Source of the DNA: Butyrivibrio sp.
GTDB lineage: Bacteria > Bacillota > Clostridia > Lachnospirales > Lachnospiraceae
Direction: 5' to 3'
Length of the DNA stretch: 64,000 bases
NCBI RefSeq assembly: GCF_017635265.1
Contig: NZ_JAGBLU010000038.1
Coordinates: 1 to 64,000 of the forward strand
The position numbers and the translations under genes are program-made. This document shows, in pieces, positions 17,309 to 26,676 of this stretch (positions within the stretch are counted from its first letter, which is position 1; every line of letters begins with the position of its first letter). Under the pieces are notes generated by a model, which was not told where the DNA came from, did no database searches, and was given only the letters and a program-made list of their open reading frames with translations.

Positions 17309-18322
17309 ATGGCAACAAAGACTACAGACTTTCCTGTTAAGCAGAGGCAACTTAATGATGATATAAAAAACGGAACCTTTAAACAGTGTTATCTGATTTA
17401 CGGGGATGAAGCTTATTTGAGACTTCAAAACAGAGACAAGCTTGTAAAGGCCCTTGGTGGTGATTCATCTTCCATGAATTTCACCAGGTACGAAGGTGAT
17501 CAGATAAATCCTGCTGAAGTTATAGATATGGCCGAAACGATGCCATTTTTGTCCGATAAGAGGGTGATTCTTATTGAAAACAGCGGCTTTTTTAAAAACG
17601 GCTGTCCGCTCCTTGCAGATTATTTAAAGTCAAAAATTGAGACTACTTACTTTATTTTTATAGAAAAAGAAGTAGATAAGAGAAAAGATATTTTTAAGGC
17701 TGTCAGTAAGATAGGTCTTGAAATGAACTGCGACACGCAGGATGAAGATACTTTAAAAAGATGGATAGCAGGTAAGCTTTCGGCTGAAGGAAAAAAAATA
17801 ACTTCAAGAGCTGCGACATTCTTTTTGGAGAGAGTCGGCACAGATATGTCCAATATCAGTACAGAGATTGAAAAACTTGTGTGCTATTGTATGGACAGAG
17901 AGGAAGTAACTGAAGAAGATATAAATGCTGTATGTGCAGGGTGGCTTACCAGCAGAATATTTGCCATGACGGATGCCATAGCTTCTCAGGAACAAAAAAA
18001 GGCCATTGATCTGTATTATGACCTTTTGGCATTAAAAGAGCCGCCTGCCAAGATACTTGCACTTATAACCAGACAGTTTAATATTATGCTTCAGGTCAAG
18101 GAAATGAGTTCCAACCATAAGGATAGAGCACAGATAGCTTCCGGAGCGGGTATAGCTCCGTTTTTGGTTGGCAAATATGAAAACTGGGCAAGGGGCTATA
18201 CTTTTGAGCAGCTGCGTGATGCGTTGGAACTGTGTGCATCCAATGACGAAGCTGTAAAAACAGGTAAACTTGACTATGTAATTAGTGTTGAAATGGTGAT
18301 CATAGGAACGACCAGAAAGTGA
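17309..18322 (+). CDS. holA: DNA polymerase III subunit delta
   Basis: A 337-residue clamp-loader subunit that opens the beta clamp. Family features are the N-terminal CYLIYGDEAYLRLQNRDKL, TMPFLSDKRVILIEN and the C-terminal helical domain with ALITRQFNIMLQVKE. holA after comEC is a widespread Firmicute order. It lies 60 bases after comEC and probably shares the transcript. Confidence 0.92.
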   Translation: MATKTTDFPVKQRQLNDDIKNGTFKQCYLIYGDEAYLRLQNRDKLVKALGGDSSSMNFTRYEGDQINPAEVIDMAETMPFLSDKRVILIENSGFFKNGCPLLADYLKSKIETTYFIFIEKEVDKRKDIFKAVSKIGLEMNCDTQDEDTLKRWIAGKLSAEGKKITSRAATFFLERVGTDMSNISTEIEKLVCYCMDREEVTEEDINAVCAGWLTSRIFAMTDAIASQEQKKAIDLYYDLLALKEPPAKILALITRQFNIMLQVKEMSSNHKDRAQIASGAGIAPFLVGKYENWARGYTFEQLRDALELCASNDEAVKTGKLDYVISVEMVIIGTTRK

Positions 18323-18326
18323 AAAT

Positions 18327-18355
18327 TTGAAAAAACAGGGTTTTCGGGTTATACT
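18327..18355 (+). promoter_or_regulatory. Promoter of the DUF1653 gene and leader copy C
   Basis: TTGAAA (18327-18332), a 17-base spacer and TATACT (18350-18355) form a strong sigma-A promoter. The expected transcript start, about 18362, is a few bases before leader motif copy C, so the motif forms the extreme 5' end of the RNA. Confidence 0.75.
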
Positions 18356-18365
18356 ATACAACATA

Positions 18366-18479
18366 TTGGCTGGATACAATACTGATAGGACTATATTTAG
18401 ATAATTGCTTTATGCATTTTATTGTATCGGCATCCGGGTGGTGCAGCCAGACAATAAAGTTTGTGTTGTCGGAGGAAAG
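18366..18479 (+). ncRNA. Structured 5' leader motif, copy C (before DUF1653 gene)
   Basis: GCTGG (18369-18373) overlaps a perfect 9-bp stem, GATACAATA (18373-18381) with TATTGTATC (18420-18428). GCATCCG follows at 18430-18436. A hairpin of GACAA (18450-18454) with TTGTC (18466-18470) sits directly against the binding site GGAGG (18471-18475). GGCTG (18368-18372) can also pair with CAGCC (18444-18448), closing the structure. Stems differ in sequence from copies A and B but pair in the same places. It is a probable cis-regulatory leader; its ligand or effector is unknown. Confidence 0.65.
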
Positions 18480-18484
18480 AGAGA

Positions 18485-19153
18485 ATGGATAGACAAAGAC
18501 CTGTGCCTTATGAGTTATTCAGGCATTTTAAGGGGAATATGTATCAGATTGTTTCTATAGCAATCCATTCTGAAACAAGGGAAGAGATGGTTGTCTATCA
18601 GGCTCTTTATGGTGATTATAAAGTATATGTAAGGCCGCTTGATATGTTTATGTCTGAGGTTGATCATGATAAATATCCTAATGTAAAGCAGAAGTACCGC
18701 TTTGAGAGAGTAAAAAAAGACTCAGAAAGTACAGAAGATAAAGTAGTAAGTTCTGAAAAGGTTGAAACTTCCGGTTTTTCAGATAAAAAGAATGAAGTAG
18801 TCCGAACTGAAGCAAAAGCTGAAAAGGAAACTACTAAAAGAGATGAAATCCGAAAACAGTTCAGGAGCGAACCATATAAGAGATCTGAAGTTATGGATAA
18901 ATCTATAGATTCCGAGGCAGAAGAGTTGAATCTTAATCCTCTTGTAATAGAGTTTATGGATGCAGATCTTGCAGTTGATAAAAATGACATTTTAACCAAA
19001 CTTCGTCCCGTGATAACAAATGATATGATTGACATCATGGCGATGTCACTTGGCGTAGTTGTTAAAGAGGGAGATGTTTATGACAGGTACAATGATCTTC
19101 GAACCTGTCTTACGACAATTGAAAAATTTGAGAGTACCAGATTAAGGAGTTAA
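18485..19153 (+). CDS. DUF1653 domain protein
   Basis: A 222-residue protein. The N-terminal ~65 residues match the DUF1653 family: PYELFRHFKGNMYQIVSIAIHSET ... VVYQALYGDYKVYVRPLDMFMSEV. The middle (about 70-135) is a Lys/Glu-rich linker. A C-terminal ~80-residue helical region is unrecognised. The ATG at 18485 is chosen because GGAGG precedes it, rather than the GTG-type start 24 bases earlier. It is controlled by its own promoter and leader motif copy C, and the glycosyltransferase starts 5 bases after it. Function unknown. Confidence 0.8.
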   Translation: MDRQRPVPYELFRHFKGNMYQIVSIAIHSETREEMVVYQALYGDYKVYVRPLDMFMSEVDHDKYPNVKQKYRFERVKKDSESTEDKVVSSEKVETSGFSDKKNEVVRTEAKAEKETTKRDEIRKQFRSEPYKRSEVMDKSIDSEAEELNLNPLVIEFMDADLAVDKNDILTKLRPVITNDMIDIMAMSLGVVVKEGDVYDRYNDLRTCLTTIEKFESTRLRS

Positions 19154-19158
19154 TAAAA

Positions 19159-20184
19159 ATGAAATTACTTTCTGTTGCAATTCCGTGCTACAATTCTGAA
19201 AACTATATGGACAAATGTATAGAATCCCTTCTTGTAGGCGGCGAAGATGTAGAAATTCTCATAGTAGATGACGGTTCTAAGGATAGAACAGCAGAGATTG
19301 CTGATGAATATGCCAAAAAGTATCCTACAATCTGTAAGGCTATTCACAAACCAAACGGTGGGCATGGCAGTGCCGTTAACGCAGGTCTGCAGGCTGCTAC
19401 AGGTCTTTTCTTCAAGGTAGTTGATTCAGATGACTGGGTAAAGGAAATTGCATATAGGAAAATTCTTTCTACTTTGGAGGAACTGGCAGGAGGAGACAGA
19501 CAGCTTGATCTTCTGATTAGTAACTTTGTCTATAACAAAGTCGGTGAAAAACGTCATAAAGTAATGCGCTATAATACAATGTTCCCTATTGAAGAGCTTT
19601 TTACATGGAAAGACATAAAGAGAACTCCCAAGGGACATTACCTTTTAATGCATTCTGTAATCTTTAGAACAAAACTATTGAAGGATTGTGGATTAAAGCT
19701 TCCGGAGCACACTTTTTATGTGGATAACATCTATGTGTTCAATCCGCTTCCTTTTGTTAAGACAATGTATTATCTTGACATCAATTTCTATTATTACTAT
19801 ATTGGCAGAGAGGATCAGTCTGTAAATCAGAAGATAATGCTTTCGCGTATCGATCAGCAGCTTCGTGTGAATAAGCTAATGATAGATTATTACGTAGAAA
19901 ACTATGGAATGATCCGTTCTCAAAGAGAAAGACATAAATATATGTTCAATTATCTTGAGATTGTTACAGCTATTTCATCTGTTCTTCTTATAACCGAAGA
20001 TACTAAAGAGAATCTGGCCAAGAGAAAAGAACTGCTTGAATATATCAAAGAAAAGAACTTCTGGCTGTATTTAAAGATCAGGTACAGCATTGAGGGAACA
20101 TATATTTATCTTCCGGGAAAAGGTGGGAGAAAGATTACTCTGGCAGGGTACAGACTTTTGCAGAAAATATTCCATTTCAATTAA
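19159..20184 (+). CDS. Family 2 glycosyltransferase
   Basis: A 341-residue GT-A fold transferase. SVAIPCYNSENYMDKCIESLL and VEILIVDDGSKDRTAEIADEY give the nucleotide-binding part (DDGS). KVVDSDDWV carries the metal-binding DxD-like motif at about residues 92-96. The C-terminal part is long and aromatic, without clear membrane helices. It lies 5 bases after the DUF1653 gene and is co-transcribed. Donor and acceptor are unknown; a cell-surface glycan is likely. Confidence 0.88.
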   Translation: MKLLSVAIPCYNSENYMDKCIESLLVGGEDVEILIVDDGSKDRTAEIADEYAKKYPTICKAIHKPNGGHGSAVNAGLQAATGLFFKVVDSDDWVKEIAYRKILSTLEELAGGDRQLDLLISNFVYNKVGEKRHKVMRYNTMFPIEELFTWKDIKRTPKGHYLLMHSVIFRTKLLKDCGLKLPEHTFYVDNIYVFNPLPFVKTMYYLDINFYYYYIGREDQSVNQKIMLSRIDQQLRVNKLMIDYYVENYGMIRSQRERHKYMFNYLEIVTAISSVLLITEDTKENLAKRKELLEYIKEKNFWLYLKIRYSIEGTYIYLPGKGGRKITLAGYRLLQKIFHFN

Positions 20185-20255
20185 TTTGATGAGCTTTTTA
20201 TCGCCGGGAAACAAACAGTAGTATGACTTAACAGATTCTTTATAATTTGTTCGGC

Positions 20256-20283
20256 TTGTAATACAGAAATAAAGTGATACAAT
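20256..20283 (+). promoter_or_regulatory. Promoter of the PAP2 gene
   Basis: TTGTAA (20256-20261), a 16-base spacer and TACAAT (20278-20283) lie 46 bases before the start codon, a fair sigma-A promoter. Confidence 0.5.
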
Positions 20284-20329
20284 AATACGGTGTCGAAGGT
20301 TTTTTCTATTTTGAGGAGTTTATGAAAAC

Positions 20330-21040
20330 ATGAAAGAAAAGTTCGAAAAGTGGGTAGGAAGGCCGCTGAACAGGGATTATTGGCGCGATATGCTGAAGCT
20401 TTCAACGCCGATTTTAGTTTATGGGCCGATATATCTGCTGTGGTTTATCTGCATTGAGAAGCATAGATTTTCCCATTATGCGGTTATCCATACTGCAATA
20501 GATGATGTAATTCCTTTTGTTGAAGCTTTTGTTATTCCGTATTATATGTGGTTTTTGTATGTGTCACTTACGCTTTTGTTCTTCATGTTTTCTTACGAAG
20601 TAGAGGACTACTACAAAAATTTTGCTTTTTTAGCAACCGGAATGACCATATTTCTTATTATTTCAACTTTGTTTCCGAATATGCATCAGCTCAGACCTGC
20701 TGTTATGCCAAGGGATAATGTTTTTACACATTTAGTGGCTATTATATACAGGAGTGATACATCTGCCAATTTATGGCCGAGTATTCATGTATATAATTCA
20801 ATCGGATCTATGATAGCAATCCATCGCAGCAGACGCTTTAATAAGACAGGGAAAACAGTCAGTGATATCATTGGTGTTTCGATAATCCTTTCTACTTTGT
20901 TTATCAAGCAGCATTCTATGTATGATGTTATAACTGCTTTTATTATGGCTATTATTTTTTATCTTGTTGTGTATCATACTTCCATATTGGAAGCCTTTTG
21001 TAAAAGACGAGAAGAAGAACTGGCCGTCAGATATAATTAA
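20330..21040 (+). CDS. PAP2-family membrane phosphatase
   Basis: A 236-residue membrane protein with about five to six helices. PAP2-type active-site pieces are HQLRPAVMP (motif 1 area), LWPSIHVYNS (PSxH motif 2) and the late KQHSMYDVI (motif 3, His before a helix). Spacing is as in the phosphatidic-acid/inositol-phosphoryl branch of the family. It may dephosphorylate a lipid phosphate or pyrophosphate at the membrane; the substrate is not evident. It has its own promoter and a strong terminator. Confidence 0.82.
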   Translation: MKEKFEKWVGRPLNRDYWRDMLKLSTPILVYGPIYLLWFICIEKHRFSHYAVIHTAIDDVIPFVEAFVIPYYMWFLYVSLTLLFFMFSYEVEDYYKNFAFLATGMTIFLIISTLFPNMHQLRPAVMPRDNVFTHLVAIIYRSDTSANLWPSIHVYNSIGSMIAIHRSRRFNKTGKTVSDIIGVSIILSTLFIKQHSMYDVITAFIMAIIFYLVVYHTSILEAFCKRREEELAVRYN

Positions 21041-21045
21041 AATTT

Positions 21046-21088
21046 GACCTCAATTTCCAAAAATGTGTTGGTAATTGAGGTCTTTTTT
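21046..21088 (+). terminator. Terminator after the PAP2 gene
   Basis: A 10-bp stem, GACCTCAATT with AATTGAGGTC, is followed by TTTTTT: a strong intrinsic terminator. Confidence 0.85.
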
Positions 21089-21112
21089 AAATAATGTGTT
21101 GGGAGGCAAAAA

Positions 21113-23101
21113 ATGATTTTTACTGATGAAAATGGGGCATTAGTGGCAAAAAGGCAAGGGGAAACGCTTAAGATTGAAGGATGGGGAAAAGATGCTTTTA
21201 GAGTAAGAAGCACAATGTATCCGGATTTCACAGGTAATGACTGGGCATTGGAGAAAAAAGAGACAAAGTCAGTGGTTGTCATTTCTGAAAGAGATGGTTG
21301 TCCCTTTGCGTCAATCACAAATGGTCGTATTAAGGCAACAGTAAATTTTGCCGGTGTGATCACCTTTTATAGAGATGATTCCATGATTCTTAGGGAGTAC
21401 TTTAGATTTTATGGTGGAACAGAGTCCAAAGAGTCCAGGTGCCTAAAATATGCAAATCGTGATTACAGACCAATTGTTGGCGGCGATTATCATCTTGCAA
21501 TTAAGTTTGAAAGCAATGACAATGAAAAAATATTTGGTATGGGACAGTACCAGCATCCTTATACCAATTTAAAGGGATGTATCCTTAATTTGGAACAGAG
21601 AAATTCTCAGGTTTCTGTGCCGTTTGAAGTTTCAAGTCTTGGCTACGGTTTTTTGTGGAATAATCCGGCTGTGGGAAGAGCAACTTTCGGGATGAACTAT
21701 ACTGAATGGGTTGCTGAAGCTACAAAGGAAATGGATTATTGGATAACTGTTTCTGATACTCCTAAGGGCCTTATTGAAAATTACACCTCGGTGACCGGAA
21801 GAAGTCCGCAAATGCCCGAAGACCTTATGGGGCTTTGGCAGTGTAAGCTTCGCTACCGCACACAGAAGGAAGTCCTAGAGGTTGCTCATAAGTGTAAAGA
21901 TGAGGGTGTTCCTATAGATTGCATAGTTATCGACTTTTTCCATTGGACAGTGCAGGGGGATTGGAAATTTGACAAGACCTACTGGCCTGATCCTAAGGCT
22001 ATGATCGATGAACTTCATAGTATGGGAATAAAGGTTGTGGTTTCGGTATGGCCTACTGTAGATAAGAGAAGTGAGCATTTTTATGAAATGCAGGAGAGAG
22101 GTCTGTTTGTAAGAAATGAACGCGGCGGATTACAAAACTATGACTATCAGGGAGACTGCAGTGTTTTGGATGCAACAAATCCTGAAACCAGAGAGTATGT
22201 TTGGCAGGTTTGTAAAAAGAATTACTATGACCTTGGAATAGATATGTTCTGGCTTGATAATTCGGAACCGGATCTTGTTAAATATGATTTTGACAACTTG
22301 AGGTATTATCTGGGTCAGGGACTTGAGGTCAGCAATATTTATCCTCAGTATTATAGCAGGCTCTTTTATGAAAACATGAGAAAAGAGCAGGATAAACCTG
22401 TGGTAAATCTTTTGAGGTCAGCCTGGGCAGGAAGCCAAAAATATGGAAACGTAGTATGGTCCGGGGATGTTCCGAGCACATTTGAATCTCTGAAAGATCA
22501 GATTGCTGCAGGACTTAATATGGGGCTTTGCGGAATATCATGGTGGACCACAGATATTGGCGGCTTTATGACTGATGATGCAAGTGATCCTGATTTTAAA
22601 CAGCTTTTGGTAAGGTGGTTTGAATTTGCAGTTTTCTCCCCTGTCCTTCGAATGCATGGCGACAGAGGACCATACGATACAGAGCCTCTTGATAACAGAG
22701 ACTTTGGTGGTGGGTATATGCATACAGGGTATCCTAATGAATTGTGGAGCTATGGACAGGAAGTATATGAAATCCTGAAAAAACAGCTTCGCCTTCGTCT
22801 TGAACTTAAGCCTTATATCAGGGAATTATATGAAGAAACAAGTAAAAACGGTTCGCCTCTTTTGAGGACTCTTTTTTATGAATTTCCAGAAGATGCAAAG
22901 TGCTGGGATACATATGACGAGTACATGTTTGGCTCCAGATATCTGGTGGCACCTGTAACGAATCTTAATCAATATGAAAGAGAAGTATATCTTCCGGAAG
23001 GTAAGTGGCGTGATATCCGCGATGATGTAGTTTATGATGGTGGTCAGGTGATAACTTCGAAAGCACCTATCGATTCAATCCCTGTGTTCTGCAAACTTTA
23101 A
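21113..23101 (+). CDS. Glycoside hydrolase family 31 (alpha-glucosidase/alpha-xylosidase type)
   Basis: A 662-residue cytosolic GH31 enzyme with no signal peptide. The N-terminal beta-sandwich runs to about residue 240, with the GMGQYQHPYTNLKG loop. The (beta/alpha)8 barrel follows, with PIDCIVIDFFHWTVQGDWKF. The nucleophile Asp is in FWLDNSEPD (about residue 380) and the likely acid/base Asp is in VVWSGDVPS. A C-terminal sandwich ends the protein. GH31 enzymes cleave alpha-linked glucose, xylose or related sugars from oligosaccharides. Absence of export implies use on imported sugars. Substrate cannot be fixed from sequence. Confidence 0.92.
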   Translation: MIFTDENGALVAKRQGETLKIEGWGKDAFRVRSTMYPDFTGNDWALEKKETKSVVVISERDGCPFASITNGRIKATVNFAGVITFYRDDSMILREYFRFYGGTESKESRCLKYANRDYRPIVGGDYHLAIKFESNDNEKIFGMGQYQHPYTNLKGCILNLEQRNSQVSVPFEVSSLGYGFLWNNPAVGRATFGMNYTEWVAEATKEMDYWITVSDTPKGLIENYTSVTGRSPQMPEDLMGLWQCKLRYRTQKEVLEVAHKCKDEGVPIDCIVIDFFHWTVQGDWKFDKTYWPDPKAMIDELHSMGIKVVVSVWPTVDKRSEHFYEMQERGLFVRNERGGLQNYDYQGDCSVLDATNPETREYVWQVCKKNYYDLGIDMFWLDNSEPDLVKYDFDNLRYYLGQGLEVSNIYPQYYSRLFYENMRKEQDKPVVNLLRSAWAGSQKYGNVVWSGDVPSTFESLKDQIAAGLNMGLCGISWWTTDIGGFMTDDASDPDFKQLLVRWFEFAVFSPVLRMHGDRGPYDTEPLDNRDFGGGYMHTGYPNELWSYGQEVYEILKKQLRLRLELKPYIRELYEETSKNGSPLLRTLFYEFPEDAKCWDTYDEYMFGSRYLVAPVTNLNQYEREVYLPEGKWRDIRDDVVYDGGQVITSKAPIDSIPVFCKL

Positions 23102-23109
23102 TTTTCTGA

Positions 23110-23178
23110 AATCTATATAAAAACTTCCAATATGTGGTTATATGCCAGATATTGGAAGTTTTTTTATATAGATTTTTT
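23110..23178 (+). terminator. Long terminator between GH31 and glyA
   Basis: The inner stem ACTTCCAATAT with ATATTGGAAGT is followed by a T7 run. An outer AT-rich stem (AATCTATATAAA with the later TTATATAGATT) extends it. It is a very stable intrinsic terminator. Confidence 0.85.
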
Positions 23179-23255
23179 ATGGGTTATATGTTATGATATG
23201 CCATGTGTTTTGCTTTAACACATTAAATTGCAAAAATGTTTAGGAGGAGCGAAAA

Positions 23256-24494
23256 ATGTATTCACTGGAAGAAGTCAGAAAAGTTGACCCGGAGATTGCA
23301 TCACTCATTGAAAAAGAGGTTGCAAGACAGAATGATCACATTGAACTTATTGCGTCAGAAAACTGGACAAGCAAAGCTGTTATGGCAGCTATGGGTAGCC
23401 CGTTAACTAATAAATATGCTGAGGGACTTCCCGGAAAAAGATATTATGGTGGATGTTTTGTGGTAGATGAAGTAGAAAAGCTTGCAATTGAGAGAGCAAA
23501 AGAGCTTTTTGGGTGTGACTACGCAAATGTTCAGCCACATTCAGGTGCTCAGGCAAACCTTGCTGTTCAGTTTGCACTTTTACAGCCCGGTGACACTATC
23601 ATGGGAATGAACCTGAATCAGGGCGGACATCTCACACATGGTAGCCCGGCAAATATTTCCGGTACATATTTTAATGTTGTTCCTTATGGAGTTGATGAAA
23701 ACGGCTTCCTTGATTATGACCAGATGTACAAGCTCGCTGTAGAACATAAACCTAAACTTATTATAGCCGGAGCATCAGCATATTGCAGAACAATTGATTT
23801 TAAAAAGTTCAGAGAGGCTGCTGATGCATGTGGAGCAATTCTTATGGTTGATATGGCACATATTGCAGGTCTTGTTGCGGCAGGTGTTCATCCAAGTCCA
23901 TTCCCATATGCAGATGTTGTAACCACAACAACTCACAAGACACTTCGTGGACCAAGAGGCGGACTTATTCTCTGGAATCAGTCAGCTCAGGATAAGTTTA
24001 AGATCAACAAGGCTGTATTCCCTGGAATTCAGGGTGGCCCGCTTGAGCACGTTATTGCAGCTAAGGCAGTATGTTTTAAAGAAGCTCTTTCTCCTGAATT
24101 TAAGAAATATGCAACAGATGTAGTAGAAAACTGCAAGGCTCTTTGTGATGGACTTATGCAGAGAGGAATCAAGATTGTTTCAGGTGGAACAGACAATCAT
24201 CTTATGCTTGTTGACCTGACAAACTTTGGGCTTACAGGAAAAGAAGTTGAGACATGGCTTGATGATGCACATATAACAGCCAATAAAAATACCATTCCTA
24301 ACGAGCAGCAGTCTCCATTCGTAACAAGTGGTATTCGTTTAGGAACAGCCGCAGTTACTACAAGGGGAATGAACAAAGAGGATATGGATAAGATTGCTGA
24401 GGCTATCGCCATTGTTATTAAGAATAAGGGCGAAAAGAATGATGAAGCCAGAGCTATCATCAAGAGCCTTACTGACAAATATCCACTTGACTGA
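23256..24494 (+). CDS. glyA: Serine hydroxymethyltransferase
   Basis: A 412-residue PLP enzyme converting serine and tetrahydrofolate to glycine and methylene-THF. It shows [27 protein letters not shown], the PLP lysine in [14 protein letters not shown] (about residue 230) and the C-terminal [14 protein letters not shown]. Length is normal. AGGAGG lies about 9 bases before the ATG. It stands alone between strong hairpins. No glycine riboswitch is visible upstream. Confidence 0.97.
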   Translation: MYSLEEVRKVDPEIASLIEKEVARQNDHIELIASENWTSKAVMAAMGSPLTNKYAEGLPGKRYYGGCFVVDEVEKLAIERAKELFGCDYANVQPHSGAQANLAVQFALLQPGDTIMGMNLNQGGHLTHGSPANISGTYFNVVPYGVDENGFLDYDQMYKLAVEHKPKLIIAGASAYCRTIDFKKFREAADACGAILMVDMAHIAGLVAAGVHPSPFPYADVVTTTTHKTLRGPRGGLILWNQSAQDKFKINKAVFPGIQGGPLEHVIAAKAVCFKEALSPEFKKYATDVVENCKALCDGLMQRGIKIVSGGTDNHLMLVDLTNFGLTGKEVETWLDDAHITANKNTIPNEQQSPFVTSGIRLGTAAVTTRGMNKEDMDKIAEAIAIVIKNKGEKNDEARAIIKSLTDKYPLD

Positions 24495-24507
24495 TGTTAT
24501 AATGATG

Positions 24508-24584
24508 CATGAAGGGGATGGATTATGGAATAGATAAAGATAAAACGTTCAAATATCTATTCCTTAATCCATCCCCCTTCATGC
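24508..24584. terminator. 77-nt hairpin after glyA
   Basis: A long inverted repeat: GCATGAAGGGGATGGATTA, then TGGAATAGATA, pairs with its mirror ending in CCCCCTTCATGC, with single-base bulges. It sits between convergent glyA and the lipid-kinase gene. No clean T-run follows on either strand, so it may terminate, stabilise 3' ends or be a palindromic repeat. Confidence 0.6.
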
Positions 24585-24655
24585 TGTTCTATAAAAAAAC
24601 TATATTTACAGAGATAGAAGAATTCTTATAAAGTCTGCCCGGTGATTATGGGAAT

Positions 24656-25657
24656 TTAACACATAAGCTGCAGCTTTTCTTTCAGACATTCAAGAGTTAT
24701 GTTATCTGATTTTACAGACACTTCTCCGTCGGTGTGTACCCACATGGGGAGCATGGTTTTTATAGTTACTTTCCCGGCAACATGATGTCCTATGCCTTTT
24801 ATCCAATAGTAATTACCAAAGAAAGAGAAGGGGAGTGCAAATATCATTCGTAGTTTGGGCATATCACCGGCGTAGACAAGATCAAATTTTCCGTCACTTA
24901 AGTCTGCCTTTGGAGCAAAGTTAAAGCCTCCGCCTTCATAATGATGAATCATAGCGGCAATGAATATGAAATGTTTCAAATGAACTGTCTGACCGTTATC
25001 CAGCTCAATATCACAGGGAATTCTGTCAGCTTTAAGGAGCTGTCTTATAGCTATTAGACCATATGTAAGTTTCCCAAGTCCTATTTTGTTAAGAAAATTT
25101 TTTGTTCCTGATGATAATGCTTCTTCGCAAACTGCGGCATCAAATCCAATCCCACAGCTTACATCGAATATTCTTGTATTAGAAACTTCTGTTTCATGTA
25201 AACGTGACAAAGGCTTTGTCATGGTGTTAAAGGTGAGTTTTCCAAGGTCAAGTTTTCTGACTGTTTTGCCTTGTAAAACAGTATCAAGCAGAGTATCAGT
25301 GTCTTTGGGATATGAAAGGTCTCTGGCGAAATCATTGGAAGAGCCGATTGGAATATAACCTACCAGTGTTTTGTTAAAGTCCGCTATTCCGTTTATGACC
25401 TCATTTAATGTGCCATCTCCACCAAGAACAACAAGCTTTACAGGCGCATTACCTGCTGTACTTTTATCAGATTCAGATGAACTGTGTTTATTGTTATTTG
25501 AAGTTATTATATTCGCAATACTGGTTCCGTCCCCCGGTCCTTTAGTTAAATATGTCGTGTATTCGATACCTTTATTGAGGAACTTTTGTTCAAGCTTTTC
25601 CCATATCTCTTTTCCTTTGCCAGAACGGGCAGATGGATTAACTATGCAGTAATACAT
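24656..25657 (-). CDS. Diacylglycerol kinase family protein (YegS/DagK-like)
   Basis: A 333-residue lipid kinase-like protein. The N-terminal catalytic domain has YYCIVNPSARSGKGKEIW, the nucleotide loop VVLGGDGTLNEVING (about residues 76-90) and GYIPIGSSNDFARDL. The C-terminal beta-rich domain contains DLGKLTF, GIGFDAAVCE and the EGGGFNFAPKADLSDGKFDL motif. The usual SGN of the GTSNDFAR motif reads IGSSNDFAR, which is within family variation. A Ser/Asn/Lys-rich insert lies at about 55-70. AAGGAG precedes the start. It probably phosphorylates diacylglycerol or a related lipid at the inner membrane face. Confidence 0.88.
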   Translation of the reverse strand: MYYCIVNPSARSGKGKEIWEKLEQKFLNKGIEYTTYLTKGPGDGTSIANIITSNNNKHSSSESDKSTAGNAPVKLVVLGGDGTLNEVINGIADFNKTLVGYIPIGSSNDFARDLSYPKDTDTLLDTVLQGKTVRKLDLGKLTFNTMTKPLSRLHETEVSNTRIFDVSCGIGFDAAVCEEALSSGTKNFLNKIGLGKLTYGLIAIRQLLKADRIPCDIELDNGQTVHLKHFIFIAAMIHHYEGGGFNFAPKADLSDGKFDLVYAGDMPKLRMIFALPFSFFGNYYWIKGIGHHVAGKVTIKTMLPMWVHTDGEVSVKSDNITLECLKEKLQLMC

Positions 25658-25908
25658 ATCGGTCTCCTTGTTTAAAGATGATATATGTATTCTACTACAA
25701 TTAGGCTATAACCACACCATCTTCATATTCTATAGGTCTGCAGAGGAATGCTGATATAATCTTGATAAATAAATTGCGAAATATAGCAAACAAAGCTTTA
25801 ATCGGACAGTTAAATCTACTAGAATAAATACATAAACAAGTAATGAGACTATGCAATAATGCAAAAACGGATGTGTGAATTTATATTGTTTAATTTAGGA
25901 GGCACATA

Positions 25909-26493
25909 ATGATTCTATTCGTAAATGCTTGTGTAAGGGAGAATTCAAGAACCAAAAGAATTGCTGATAAGCTTATAGAAAAGCTTGGTAAAAAAGCATC
26001 TGAAGAAAATAAGGATGCTGAGATTTTGGAAGTGAAGCTTGAAGATATTCCTTTTCCTAAAACAGATGAGAAATTCCTTATATACAGAGACGATTGCATT
26101 GCAAGTTCCAACTTCCGGGATGAATATTTCAGCCTTGCCGGGAACTTTGCAAAGGCGGATATAATTGTGATTGCAGCTCCCTGCTATGACTTATCATTTC
26201 CGGCCTTACTTAAGCAGTATGTAGAGCATATCAATGTTAGAGGCATAACTTTTGAGTATACGGAAGAAGGATATCCCAGAGGGCTTTGTAATGCTCATAA
26301 GCTTTATTATGTTACAACAGCAGGAGGCGCCTTTGTACCTGAAGAACTTGGATATGGATACATTAAGGCTCTGGCCCAAAATTTCTATGGCATTTCGGAT
26401 TGCGAGAAGATTGAGGCAGTAGGACTTGACATAGTCGGAGCAGATATCGATGGTATTGTTAACGACTGCATAGATAAAATCACAGTTATGTAG
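25909..26493 (+). CDS. Flavodoxin-fold NAD(P)H oxidoreductase
   Basis: A 194-residue flavodoxin-like protein of the NADPH-dependent FMN reductase/quinone reductase group. ILFVNACVRENSRTKRIADKL forms the FMN phosphate-binding turn. ADIIVIAAPCYDLSFPALLKQYVEHI matches the NAD(P)H dehydrogenase segment, and YYVTTAGGAF follows. It is cytosolic and monocistronic, with AGGAGG before the ATG. It probably reduces flavin, quinone or azo compounds; the substrate is unknown. Confidence 0.85.
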   Translation: MILFVNACVRENSRTKRIADKLIEKLGKKASEENKDAEILEVKLEDIPFPKTDEKFLIYRDDCIASSNFRDEYFSLAGNFAKADIIVIAAPCYDLSFPALLKQYVEHINVRGITFEYTEEGYPRGLCNAHKLYYVTTAGGAFVPEELGYGYIKALAQNFYGISDCEKIEAVGLDIVGADIDGIVNDCIDKITVM

Positions 26494-26641
26494 TTTCAGA
26501 CCACAATATGTAGGTGTTCTTTGGTATAGGAGAGTAATGTGCAGAATTGTGTGAAAAGAATATACAATTACAATAATATGCAGAATAATTTACAATTATA
26601 AATGAAAATTCAAAATAAATAAAAGGTATTTGGAAAATGTA

Positions 26642-26670
26642 TTGACAAATTACGTGGGTATAAATATAAT
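26642..26670 (+). promoter_or_regulatory. Consensus promoter of the ~390-nt RNA
   Basis: TTGACA (26642-26647), a 17-base spacer and TATAAT (26665-26670) match the sigma-A consensus exactly. It is the best promoter in the window, yet no protein-coding gene follows for more than 500 bases. Confidence 0.85.
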
Positions 26671-26676
26671 AAAAGC

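Noticed and set aside
23179-23255. Possible glycine riboswitch before glyA
   Set aside because: The leader after the terminator is only about 75 bases and lacks the conserved glycine aptamer core.
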